DNA from: Episyrphus balteatus
Taxonomy: Eukaryota; Arthropoda; Insecta; Diptera; Syrphidae
DNA length: 64,000 nucleotides
Assembly (NCBI RefSeq): GCF_945859705.1
Contig: NC_079137.1
Location: 66,114,277-66,178,276, forward strand
Reading direction: 5' to 3'
The position numbers were made by a program, and so were the translations under genes. Positions 12,181 through 22,781 of the stretch are shown here, piece by piece. Every line of letters begins with the position of its first letter. The stretch's first letter is position 1. Under the pieces are notes generated by a model. It searched no databases. It was not told where the DNA came from and saw nothing but the letters and a program-made list of their open reading frames with translations.

Positions 12181-12360
12181 ATGTAGTTAGTAGAAGTTTT
12201 TGAGCTAGAAATTAATATGATTATTCTAACATTAAAAAAATTGAGGCTGGAGTACCACAAGGTAATGGTCCAGGGCCAATTTACTTTTTTTTTACATGTG
12301 ATATATCTCAAATAGAAGAAACCATACGAATGTGGGCCAAAATACTATTTAGTGCCTAAA
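12180..12360 (+). pseudogene. Relict of a non-LTR (Jockey-like) reverse transcriptase
   Basis: The frame through 12243 reads E-A-G-V-P-Q-G-N-G-P-G-P-I-Y, which matches the conserved turn motif of non-LTR reverse transcriptases (A-G-V-P-Q-G-S-x-L-G-P). It is followed by T-C-D-I-S, like the family's Y-T-x-D-I-P. Upstream in the same frame, S-R-S-F and S-N-I-K-K-I fit the residues that usually precede the motif. Downstream, T-I-R-M-W-A-K-I-L-F-S-A resembles the A-D-D segment with the catalytic aspartates deleted. Two stops at 12201 and 12213 and another after 12355 show it is dead. Nothing of the endonuclease or 3' end could be followed. The assignment rests on motif recognition only. Confidence 0.7.
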
Positions 12361-12713
12361 AAGTTGTCCCTTTGGTTTAATTTTATTTCTTTTGAAGAAA
12401 ACGTACAAATTCACCTCGAATGACTAAGTACATTTCACCTCGAATGACTATTCTGATCTGATGGAGTTCCAGGAAGCAGCGGAAGAATTTCCTAGCTGAA
12501 ATTGAAATGAAATGTCCAAGCTACAGATGAACATCGGAAGCAGTTTGTCAATAATCTGATAGGTCCATTTAAGTATTGCTTTAGACCAGAAAAGTCCAAC
12601 TTCGATTCATATTACAGCAGATCATGGGCAAAACCCCAGAAACAGCAAATCAACAATACTTATAATGCATATTATCATTATGTCACCGAATTCGAATGGA
12701 GAAATCCTTTATA
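12361..12713. other. Unassigned DNA, possibly more of the dead retroelement
   Basis: Base composition is less AT-extreme than the surroundings, as expected if the retroelement relict continues, but no further motif could be placed. A 23-bp direct duplication (TTCACCTCGAATGACT repeated) sits at about 12411-12450. Confidence 0.4.
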
Positions 12714-14590
12714 GCCCAGTAATTTTAGTCATTTTTAAGCCCAATCTGCGGAATAATTCCTACTGGGCTGAATTTTGGTATACAGCTTAATGACGGCTTT
12801 GTTATGAAGATGTGAAAAATCGACATTGATATCGTGTCCGCGTTAAGAGTTATAGGGGTCAAAAGGTCACAAAAACTGGTTTTTCACGATTTTCAGCAAA
12901 ACGGTAAGTCTTATCAAAAAATTTTCAATGCAAGAATTGTAGACCAGATTATTATATATAAAAAGTGTCATGACACTTTTTTTCCTAAGACCCACCGTTT
13001 CTTAGGTATAACGATTCAAAAAGTTGAAGTTTAGTTGTAATCGTCATAATCCTATTCCTGAAAAAAAAACTCCTAACTGAAAAGTTCCTGAAATTTCATT
13101 ATTTTTTTAGCTTGAATTTCGTTCCTCAACTGTTAAGAATATGGGGAAACCAAAAAAAAATGGAAATTTTCGCCATTTTTCCGATTGGGGCCCTTCTCCC
13201 GAAACCATTTCCCTGGAAATTTTTGTTTAGAATATGTCTGAAAATATACAGGGTGTGCAATAGAGAATGGACAACCCTAAAACGGCTTATAGCTACACTT
13301 ATAATTGTTCTAAAAACAGATAGAAAAAAGTTCTATCGCAACCAGTTCATAAAATATGGACTTTTTTTCGTTCAGTGTATTTTAAATTTTATCATCTTAT
13401 GTTTTCGTTCACTACAACCACGAATGAATGAATTTTATTTATTTCTTTTTTTTATAATTTTCTACAATAATTGGATGAGTACATAAACACTTTAAAAATT
13501 TCATAGCTATTGCACATTTTCGTAAAAAAATTTTGAAATCTGTTTTTTGATGCAAAATGTAAAAAAAGTATTTTATGAAAAATTTTAAACACCTGTGGTA
13601 TAAAATAAATCTATAGAAACCTAGGTGGCCAACTTTCTTAAAAATATTCTGGTATAAGGAGAATATTTTTAAGAAAGATGATCACCTACGTTTCTATAGA
13701 TTTATTTTATACCACAGGTGTTTAAAATTTTTCATAAAATACTTTTTTTACATTTTGCATCAAAAAACAGATTTCAAAAATTTTTTTACGAATATGTGCA
13801 ATAGCTATGAAATTTTTAAAGTGTTTATGTACTCATCCAATTATTGTAGAAAATTATAAAAAAAAGAAATAAATAAAATTCATTCATTCGTGGTTGTAGT
13901 GAACGAAAACATAAGATGATAAAATTTAAAATACACTGAACGAAAAAAAGTCCATATTCTATGAACTGGTTGCGATAGAACTTTTTTTCTATCTGTTTTT
14001 AGAACAATCATAAGTGTAGCTATAAGCCGTTTTATGGTTGTCCATTCTCTATTGCACACCCTGTATATTTTCGGACATATTCTAAACAAAAATTCCCAGG
14101 GAAATGGTTTCGGGAGAAGGGCCCCAATCGGAAAAATGGCGAAAATTTCCATTTTTTTTTGGTTTCCCCATATTCTTAACAGTTGAGGAACGAAATTCAA
14201 GCTAAAAAAATAATGAAATTTCAGGAACTTTTCAGTTAGGAGTTTTTTTTTCAGGAATAGGATTATGACGATTACAACTAAACTTCAACTTTTTGAATCG
14301 TTATACCTAAGAAACGGTGGGTCTTAGGAAAAAAAGTGTCATGACACTTTTTATATATAATAATCTGGTCTACAATTCTTGCATTGAAAATTTTTTGATA
14401 AGACTTACCGTTTTGCTGAAAATCGTGAAAAACCAGTTTTTGTGACCTTTTGACCCCTATAACTCTTAACGCGGACACGATATCAATGTCGATTTTTCAC
14501 ATCTTCATAACAAAGCCGTCATTAAGCTGTATACCAAAATTCAGCCCAGTAGGAATTTTTCCGCAGATAAAACCTAAAATTACTGGACTA
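12714..14590. mobile_element. Near-perfect 1.9-kb foldback element
   Basis: Two inverted arms of about 935 bp face each other around a 9-base loop (13651-13659). The ends are GCCCAGTAATTTTAG (left) and, read inward from the right, GTCCAGTAATTTTAG, each next to TA, which may be a TA target duplication. The arms match closely along their whole length, with scattered single-base differences and a short left-arm insertion near 12729-12744. Mirror-image open frames (12834-13034 with 14278-14478, and 13112-13486 with 13880-14200) are a product of the inversion and match no transposase I know. A diverged relative of one end is at 59948. Confidence 0.9.
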
Positions 14591-15289
14591 TTAGATACCA
14601 TTTAAAATTTAATTGTAATAAATTGATTTCAAATTCAGCTTGTTTTTGAAAATTATTGTCAGAATTTATTATAATTCCATTTTGTTTGCTCGTGTGTGTG
14701 TAAACAAATTATGTTTAATATAAAGTGATTGTGTGTGATGTTGGCTACAGATTAATGGGAAACAAAAATTTACATTGATATTTTTGTGATGAAAATGGAT
14801 ATTGTTTATTTCTAACGAAAAATAGAAATACAATTTTCATGGGAATCAAATTTTGTTATATGTGGCATTTTCATCATTTGGCCTTACGATATATTGGTGA
14901 CTTCGTGATTTTCAAGTTAAATTTGTCCACCCTTTCAAATTTTGTCTGTTTTACATTTTATTCTATTTCTATTTTACCAGTTATTTCACATTAAATATCA
15001 AAGTGGATGTGGAGTGTGTAATTAACAATAAAATTGAATTTATTGTGTGGTACAAAGTCATCGCAGCTTACGGCATTTTCAATAATTACATTTAAGGACT
15101 TATTTTTTTTATAAAAGAAAAGGATTTGTTAGTTGAATTTAAATTTCAAATGTACTTTCTAAAGTAAAATAACACGCACATGTAATATTTTTCCCTGACA
15201 CCAAAAAATGTGGGTCCTTAACTACTGTCCTTTTAACTTTATAATAATAAGCAAACGACTTCAGACACTTGTAAGGGTGTCTTTTGGAA
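14591..15289. other. Unique AT-rich DNA, no gene seen
   Basis: Nothing recognisable beyond a short GTGTGTGTG run near 14692. Confidence 0.55.
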
Positions 15290-16095
15290 AATACCAGGAC
15301 CACTTGCGATTTACTAGCTGTCAAAATTTCAGCTGCGATATACCAGTTCCTGTTGCGTTTCTGTTGGAATTACCAGTTCGGTTGAAATTTATCAGAATCA
15401 GATGCGATCGACTAGTTTAACGCTTTTTTTCACAACATTTTGATTGCGATTTACAATTTAAGGCTTTTTCTTAACAGATTCAGGTGCGATTTAACAATAT
15501 CGGCTGCGATTTTGTGAAATCGGCAGCGATTTTCTAGTTTTTAGTTGAAATTGTCTATTTTTCGGCTGCGATTGATTATTTTTCGGTTGAAATTAACCAG
15601 TTTACACTTTCAACTACCAGCTCCAGCTTCGATCTACTAGGTTTAGCTGCGATTTAACGAAATCGGTTGCGATTTTCTAGTTTTTAGCTGCGATTGATTA
15701 GTTTTCGGCTGGAAATGATAAGTTTTTGGTTTCGATTTACCAATTTGGGCTTCCAACTGCCAGTTTCATCTGCGATTTTCTAGTTTCGTCTATAAATTAA
15801 GCAGTTTCCATTTCTAATTACCAGTATAGGCTATAATCTACTACTTTTGGCTATGATTAACCAGTTTCAGTAATTATTTACAAGAATCAGCAGCTATTGA
15901 CTAGTTATTGTCTGCAATTGACTGGCTTTTGGCTGCAATTGACCAGTTTTTTCCTGCGATTTGCCAGTTTAGATTTCCTGACTACCAGTTTCTTTTGCAA
16001 CTTTCTAGTTTCTGGCTATTATTTACCAGTTTCTGCTGCAGTTTCCTTGCTTTGTTGGCAATTTACTATTTTGGTCCCCGATTTACCATCATATT
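15290..16095 (+). repeat. Degenerate minisatellite, unit roughly 22-25 bp
   Basis: The phrase GGCTGCGATTTACCAGTTT recurs in decayed form about 30 times, for example GGCTGCGATTGATTAGTTTTC, GGCTGCAATTGACCAGTTTT and CTGCGATTTGCCAGTTT. Spacing is irregular. It opens several frames by chance (15897-16097). A small fragment of the same motif is at 61461-61530. Confidence 0.75.
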
Positions 16096-18119
16096 GACCA
16101 AATATAAAAGTACGTCATCATAAAGAATAAAATCAATATTCCTTACTTTCAAGTTCAACAATCAAACTTATGGTCATTTAACTTTCTCAACAAAAGTTTT
16201 GCTGTTCACTTTGAGCTCAATTCACTCTCAAAGTAAAATTCTCCATTTCACTTAATCACATACTGGAACTCCAATCGTAAAACCATTTTTAAGCTTGTGT
16301 ATTTTACATACTTAAACTTTCCCAAAAAAAAAAATACCAATTATATCCTTCCCCATGAATAGCTTTTATAGTCTAGGTAAAGTATTTTTGCCCAAAGACA
16401 CACATACACACTCCAAAAAAAAAAAAAAAGAATATCCTATCACCACTCTACTGCACTTCCTTTGTCACTTCAATTTACTGGATTACTTTCGGATTACTGT
16501 CATACTCGAATCGGAAGTGATTCGAAAACGAAAATTCGCCCGAAAATTTGCCAGGATATGTGTACCCACCGGTAATACGGGCTGCAAACAGCCCGTACTT
16601 ACTTTTTTGAACAAAAAAAAAAAAAAAACTTCCATCGTCTGGTTTGATTTTTTTTTTTTTTTTTTTTCATTTTCTGTCAAACCATATCCCACCCGTGCGT
16701 CACCGTTCTTTCATATGGAACTTGCTTTGCTACTGATGCTCTACCGTCATCTCATTCTCTCTCTTTCTTTCACTTTCGACGGAAAAAACTTCAGCGAATC
16801 AACAACAAACGAACGAGAAAAGAAATCCTTGAGTAGATGTCATCCACAAGGATTACAAGAGTTTTACAAAATTTTACTGCCTTCTTTTCGTCATCTTTTC
16901 TACTTTTAGTTTTTGTTTTTTTTTATTTTTTGTTGTTCTACGCGGAAGTTTACTTTTTGAATGCAACTTTTCTCTTTATTTTTTTTTTTTCAAGTTTATT
17001 TTTTTGCAGTGTTGTCCCAAAAGTTTTGTGGATCCCCTCCAGCAACACACCTCAACCCACTACCATCGTTCTCCGTCACCGTTGAGTAATCCCTCATCGA
17101 GTTCTTTTTCGAAAATTTCGCTGAAATTTTCTTTTCGAACGAAACGGTTTTGCCATTTGTTTGAAGGGCTTACAGAAAGAGGATATATGTTTTTATGCCT
17201 CCCTTAAGAAGTTTTTTTTTTCTTCATGATGCCGCTAGCAGTATTATTTAGCCTTCATGGAGAAGTAGAAAAAAAAATAATAAATATTTTCTTCAAACTT
17301 TTACGACCATTTGATGAAGTTCCTTCGAATATATTTTTTTCCATGAGAAGAAGAAAAAACTGGACGAATTTTTGTACTAATTGCTGACTTTTGAAGGACT
17401 TTTTTCCTTTGAATGTTGAACAAATTCCGAAAATCTATGAAATTTTTCAAATAATTTCTATTTTTTTTACTGCCCAAACAAGGTAAAAGTTATTCGTTCA
17501 GTTTTTTTAAGTTTTAACGAAAGAATTTTTTATAACTTAACGAAAAAATTTCTATCAAATGATGGTCATTAAAATCTGCAACTGACATATGAAAGAGTGA
17601 AAAAGGATTGAGAATTAAAAGGATGTTTTTTTTTAGTTCTTCACGTACGAAGGATATTTTTTCAAGGAAATAGTTCCTTAAACGTGGTTTAAAACGGGTG
17701 GTAATTTGCTACATTGGAAACGTATGTCACCATTTTTGTTCGTGAGTTTCTCTCTACAAGTAGGTGCTGGCTGGCACACAAGGATTTCTGTTGCCACTTT
17801 GTCATATTTTTTTTTTTTTCGCTGGATACCCTTTATCCAGTTGGGGTAATAAACTAAAATGAAGTGGCAATAAAATGCGATTTTATGAGAAGCTTTTGAA
17901 GCTGGAATATGTTGGTGCTGTTTTTGTGTTTTTGCCATGGTTAGTGTCATGGTTCGTCTATTTTTTTTTTTTTAATGACAGGACAACATATGGTTGAATT
18001 AAGTGCATAAGGTCTTTAAGGGATTTTGGAGCCTTTAACGAAACGCTTTAGTGTTTTACACATTTTGTATTGATTTTGGAATGAAAATTCTATCAAACAT
18101 TTAAATTAATTTTTAAATA
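16096..18119. other. Poly-T-rich unique DNA, no gene seen
   Basis: Long T and A tracts (16418, 16616, 16650, 16980, 17810, 17960) dominate. The 184-codon frame at 16355-16909 passes through K- and F-rich homopolymer stretches and shows no domain, so I do not call it a gene. Confidence 0.55.
16576..16597 (+). other. GC-rich hairpin
   Basis: TACGGGCTG, loop CAAA, CAGCCCGTA: a perfect 9-bp stem with a 4-base loop in otherwise AT-rich DNA, followed within 10 bases by a T/A-rich tract. No function is evident. Confidence 0.8.
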
Positions 18120-18420
18120 ACTAAGTAAGCAGACTTCAAAGGAACTTTTGGTTTATGAAAAGATCTTACAAATACCTTTAGTTTTATGTCTCATTCGAAG
18201 GATTTGGAGGAAATTCTTTGAAATTAATTTTTTTTTCCGCAAGGGCTTAACCTTGGATTTTTTTCAAAACTCTGAAAAATATAGATTTGTAATTTTTTAA
18301 CCAAATACGTAAATTTTTTCACTATGAATTCACATCTTTAAACCAAAACTTGTTTCGAAACTTTAGTCCGAAGATATCTGCTTCCAAAATTCAAATGTAC
18401 CTAAGAGACAAAAAGAAGAA
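18120..18420 (+). repeat. Dispersed repeat D, copy 1
   Basis: GGGCTTAACCTTGGATTTTT, AGATTTGTAATTTTT, ACCAAATACGT and CTATGAATTCACATC follow in the same order as at 50865-51110, with a third partial copy at 51125-51290. Class unknown. Confidence 0.6.
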
Positions 18421-18779
18421 GAAATTTAAATCCAAAACCAAAAGATATTTTGAGGTCAGGTCGCTAAGTATATTTTTTTTTTTATATTCTGAGGCAAATA
18501 TCTACGGACCAAGGTCTCGAAACAAGTTTTTGTTTTCGGATATGAGTTCAGAGTGAACAGGCCATTACATTTAGATAAAAAAAAAAATAAATACATTTTT
18601 GAAGTTATACTTCTTATGGGAGGGTGAGTATGAAAATTTACTTTTTGACAAGAATGTCAAAGGGATTATGACGCGATCACCCTGGGTAGCAGGGCTGTCG
18701 TTTCACCTTTAGAGTAGGCAGTACTTTAGTATTTAAAAATGCAGTACGCCGCAGTACGGCAAACATAAAACACACAACA

Positions 18780-18869
18780 CGTTGCAAGTCACATGTTTCA
18801 TGTGGCAATTTGCATGTGGCAAGTTGTATGTGGCAAGTTGCGTGTGGTAATTTCCATGTTGCAAGTTGC
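18780..18869 (+). repeat. 14-bp minisatellite
   Basis: Five to six copies of a unit close to CATGTGGCAAGTTG. It supplies the CAAGTT target sequence of the adjoining hAT-like insertion. Confidence 0.8.
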
Positions 18870-18949
18870 CAGGGTTGCAAAAAGCTCACATTTCAGCTCA
18901 GCTCACAGCTCAGCTCAAATTTGAGCTGAGCTGAAAGTGAGCGCCCCCA

Positions 18950-19840
18950 ACTTCCAAAGCCTATATCTCGGAATTTTGAAGAAAATGAAAAAAAAAAAAT
19001 GTTTGATGCCAAAAGGTAGCGGGGACTCTAACCTACATTTGGGTACAACTCTCATCCCTGTAGGTCCACGCGTTCTCAAACCGGGAGAGCTTAAAAGTAA
19101 AAAAAAAAAATAGGCACGATTCTGAAAAAATAGGCATGATGTGGCGGTTTAACATGAAAGGCGATTTTTGAAAAATCTGACAATGTGCAAAGCGTAGGCC
19201 CATGACACAAGCTTTCATTTGGCATCACTCCCAAAAATTGCTCTCAAGCGGTTTAGCTTCTAGGAGCCTTCAAAGATTCGGGGATTTTTCGAAAAAAAAT
19301 TTTACCCCAACTTTCAAACGCGATTTTCTCGGAATTTTGAAAAAAAAATCGAAAAACCGGATTATACCACTATCGGGTAGCTGAGAATATAAGCTTTCAT
19401 ATGGCACCACTTTCCTGTCTCTAGATCAAAGCGTTCGAACGCCTATATCGCGGAATTTTGAAGAAAATGAAAAAAAAAAAATGTTGATGCCAAAAGGTAG
19501 CGGGGACTCTAACCTACATTTGGGTACAATTCCCATTACTGTAGGTCCACGCGTTCTCAAACCGGGAGAACTTAAAAGTAAAAAAAAAATAGGCACGATT
19601 CTGAAAAAGAAGGCATGATGTGGTGGTTTAACATGGAAGGCGGTTTTTTAAAAATCTGACAATGTGCAAAGCGTAGGCCCATGACACAAGCTATCATTTG
19701 GCATCACTCCCAAAAATTGCTCTCAAGCGGTTTAGCTTCCAGGAGCGTTCAAAGATTCGGGGATTTTTCGAAAAAAAAAATTACCCAAACTTTCAAACGC
19801 GATTTTCTCTGAATTTTGAAAAAAGTCGAAAAACCGGATT
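18950..19840 (+). repeat. 481-bp tandem duplication inside the hAT-like element
   Basis: The block beginning CTATATCTCGGAATTTTGAAG at about 18961 recurs at about 19442 with an offset of 481 bp. Both copies hold AAAAGGTAGCGGGGACTCTA, the poly-A run before TAGGCACGATTCTG, and the CTCAAGCGGTTTAGCTTC motif. The copies differ at scattered bases. Confidence 0.85.
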
Positions 19841-20094
19841 GTTCCGGAATTTTTTTTTATGATAAAAAAAGAAATATTTTACTAAAAAAATAGAAATACA
19901 TTTACTATTAAAAAACCAAGAAAAAAGATCACGAAAAATTATCTGTTTTATTTATAAAAATATCCATGTGTTAAAATAATTCCATTAATAACTAGAACCA
20001 AACATCTTAAGCTATGGTGTTTTATAAAAGTTTAAAATATCTTCATATTTCATTATACTTTCCAAATAAAAATCAATGTATCCTCTCTCACATC

Positions 20095-20300
20095 ACAGCT
20101 CAGCTCAGCTCAGGTCACTTTACCTTAGCTCACCCAACAGCTCAGCTCACCGACAGCTCAGCTCACCCAACAGCTCAGCTCAATTATCAGCTCAGCTCAC
20201 TTTCAGCTCAGCTCAAATGATCTGAGCCATGGTACATAGCTCAAAAGTGAGCTAGCTCAAAATTTGAGCTGAGCTGTGAGCTGAGCTCAGCTAACTTTTG
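20095..20300. repeat. CAGCTCAGCTCA subterminal array
   Basis: AGCTCAGCTC recurs about eight times in one orientation with short spacers, then in the inverse as GAGCTGAGCTG near the right end. Clustered subterminal motifs are where hAT transposases usually bind, so a binding array is plausible but inferred. Confidence 0.75.
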
Positions 20301-20326
20301 AGCTTTTTAGCAACCCTGCAAGTTCC

Positions 20327-20640
20327 ATATTGGTACTACTAGTGCTGAAGCACACACAATTCTCATAAAATTACCATATCGCACATTTTATGCGCAATTC
20401 ATTTACTTTCGTAAGTTCTGAACCACACAACATGAGTAAATTTCACAGAATAAATTGAAAACTACATGGACGCAAGGAGGATGAAAGAATTAATTTAATG
20501 TTCACTTGATAAAAATGTAAAAAAACTAAGTGTGGATTAATTACTTAATAATAGAAATTAAAAATATCAAATGAAATTCATTTACATATACTGAATGAGA
20601 AGTATAACTTCAGTCGCGTGTACATGTGTACACACACTCT
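20327..20640. other. Unique DNA, no gene seen
   Basis: Nothing recognisable. Confidence 0.5.
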
Positions 20641-21317
20641 TTTTTTTTTTAACAATTTTCGACAAAAAATCAAGGTTAACCCCTTGCCAAAAAAAAATTG
20701 TATTTTAATAAATTTTCTTAAAATTTATAGAGTGTAACATCAAAAGAAAGGTCTCTTTAAGCACTTTTCGTAACTCAAAACCAAAAATTTGTTGGAGGTG
20801 TGGTTCTTGAGTTGTTTGCATGCAAACATTTTTTTTTTTCTTACATTCGAAGGGCTATGTGGTGAAGTTTGCAGTTTGCACCCCCAAATGTAATTTTTTT
20901 TTTTCAAACCTGCCTTGTTCGATTGCCAAAGGTTAGCCCAAGATATTTTTTCGTTAGCCCACCCTTAGTTCTAAAATTATAACTGAATTTTTTTTTTCAC
21001 CTCAAAAATCATAAAAAATAATTTTTTTTATTCAGTTATATTTTTGCACTGTGGTTCGTTTGCATAGCGTCAGCCCAGGATAGCCCACCTTTTTTTTTTG
21101 TTTATTCCATAATTATTTGAAAAGATACAAAAAATGATTCAAAAAACTTTTTTTCATATCAGACACCGAAAAAATTGTGTTTTTTTTTCCTGTGGAAAAA
21201 TCGTTGGTTTAAAACCGAGGTTTTTTTGCCCAAAGTTAGCCCAGTGTAGCCCAACTTTCATTTTTGCTATCCTACTCTTAGTTTAAAAATTATAGGAGCT
21301 TAAGCTCAAAAAAAAAT
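20640..21317 (+). repeat. Degenerate repeat with TTAGCCCA phrases
   Basis: TTAGCCCA or TAGCCCACC followed by TTAGTTNAAAAATTATAA recurs near 20930, 21070, 21235 and 21625 with irregular spacing. It resembles an old tandem repeat broken by poly-T runs. Confidence 0.5.
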
Positions 21318-21848
21318 AGTACGCATACACCACAGTGACCTTTTTTTTAATTTATAATTTAGAAAAGGTAAATCCACTGGTGTGGGCATTACACCTCAAA
21401 TATTATTTATTTTACATAGAAATTAGATATCTAACTTGTTTGAATGTAGTTTATATAACAATCCTGTTAAAAAAGAATAGGTTGCTTTGTTTCATTTCAA
21501 TTTAATAACCACAACATACAAATATTTTTTCAAGTTTAAAAAACATTGATTTTTTTGGCTTGCTATATAAGCACCAATTGTGCTTTTTACATTTTTTCCC
21601 AATAAACCAACAAATTAAAACACTTTTTTTCGTTAGCCCACCCTTAGTTCAAAAATTATGACAAAAAAAAAAAACTTTTTTCAAAATACAAAAGTGATGT
21701 AATTTGTTGGAATTAGCATAGTTGAGAAAAAGTGCAAAAAAGACAATTTTTACACTGACAAAAAAAAACAAATTTTGATTTTTAAGAGGTTGAAAATTTG
21801 AACAAAGTTTTTTTTTGCCATAAAAGGTCACTGTGGTGTATGCGTACT
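21318..21848. mobile_element. Candidate short TIR element with GGTCACTGTGGTGTATGCGT ends
   Basis: AGTACGCATACACCACAGTG at 21318 is an exact inverse of the sequence ending at 21848, over 23 bp and flanked by A/T runs on both sides. The interior (about 485 bp) is AT-rich and lacks a gene. Related single ends occur at 37455, 49501 and 52036, and more weakly at 30375. Which side is the true terminus is uncertain. Confidence 0.6.
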
Positions 21849-21899
21849 ATTTTTTTTTTTTTTTTGTTTTAAGGTGAATAAAAACTAATGCTTCTATAA

Positions 21900-22778
21900 C
21901 ACTGGTCGGCAAAAAAAACAAAAACCGGTCGGGAGCAAGAACTCTGTAAGGTGATTTTAATAAACTTGAGTGTGCTGAATTCAAAACAGTTTACAGATTT
22001 TTTCCATCACGTCTAGTTTTTGAGCTCTGCTCATCACAATTTTAGCTATAAAGTCCCAAAAACTAATTTTAAATGAAATGTTTTTTGACATTTGACCTAA
22101 AAATATTATTTTTCCGTAATATTTTGCTATTTTTTCAACCGAATCACGAGTCGAAAACTGAAATTTACTTCAAATCTGCTTCAAAAACCATAAGTTACCT
22201 TAACCACCAAGATTTTGAGAAATCATACCTTTCTATACCAAATATCTTTTAGAAAAAAACAATTTTGAAAATAAAAATAAACGTATTTAAGACTATAAAA
22301 TATGGCTTTTGAATATTGCATATCGTCGGTGAAACCAGAAAAGTGTGTAACTCCATTTTAGAAAATTTTATAGGAGAGCAAACAAACAAAATCGTTTTGA
22401 AGGCATTTGTATGAGCTTTCATTTTCTAATTTGCTAATAAAATAAAAACTATGAACTTTAAGGGGATTCTGAGTTTAAGGGACGGTAGATATTATAGGTT
22501 TGTCTAACAGATGGCATTCAAATCTAATTTTCAGAAAATTTGTAGTTGCACACTTTTCTGGTTTCACCGACGATATGTAGTTTTGCGAAAAAAATTTAAC
22601 GGTGATGAAATTCAACGCCAAAAGTACCTCAAAAACGCGTTTTTGACCTATTAATATTTAAATATCTCGAAAACTTGACGTGCTAGTAAAATTTTGACTT
22701 CAGATTCGGAATCAGCACACAAAAGTTCTTTAGAAAAGTATGGTTTGGTTCAAGCTCCATTTTCGTTGCCGACCAGTG
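21900..22778. mobile_element. Family B foldback/TIR element (CACTGG ends)
   Basis: The ends CACTGGTCGGCA and TGCCGACCAGTG are perfect inverses, flanked by TAA on both sides (21897-21899 and 22779-22781). An inner inverted repeat, TATCGTCGGTGAAACCAG, lies at about 22322 and inverted at about 22555. The body shares GACTTCAGATTCG and AGAAAAGTATG with the other family B copies. A TWA 3-bp duplication fits PIF/Harbinger-type integration; no transposase is present. Confidence 0.75.
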
Positions 22779-22781
22779 TAA

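Larger units (their letters stand above)
18870..20318. mobile_element. hAT-like non-autonomous element with AGCTC arrays
   Basis: The ends are CAGGGTTGCAAAAAGCTCA and TGAGCTTTTTAGCAACCCTG. The flanking 8-mers are CAAGTTGC (18862-18869) and CAAGTTCC (20319-20326), a 7-of-8 target duplication. CAGGG ends with 8-bp duplications are typical of the hAT superfamily. Subterminal arrays of CAGCTCAGCTCA lie at 18892-18925 and 20095-20300, and the middle is a 481-bp tandem duplication. No transposase frame is present. Confidence 0.8.

Noticed and set aside
12834..14478. Four open frames inside the foldback
   Set aside because: They come in mirror-image pairs created by the inverted arms and resemble no transposase.
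16355..16909. 184-codon frame
   Set aside because: It runs through K and F homopolymer stretches, has no domain, and overlaps equally long frames on the other strand.
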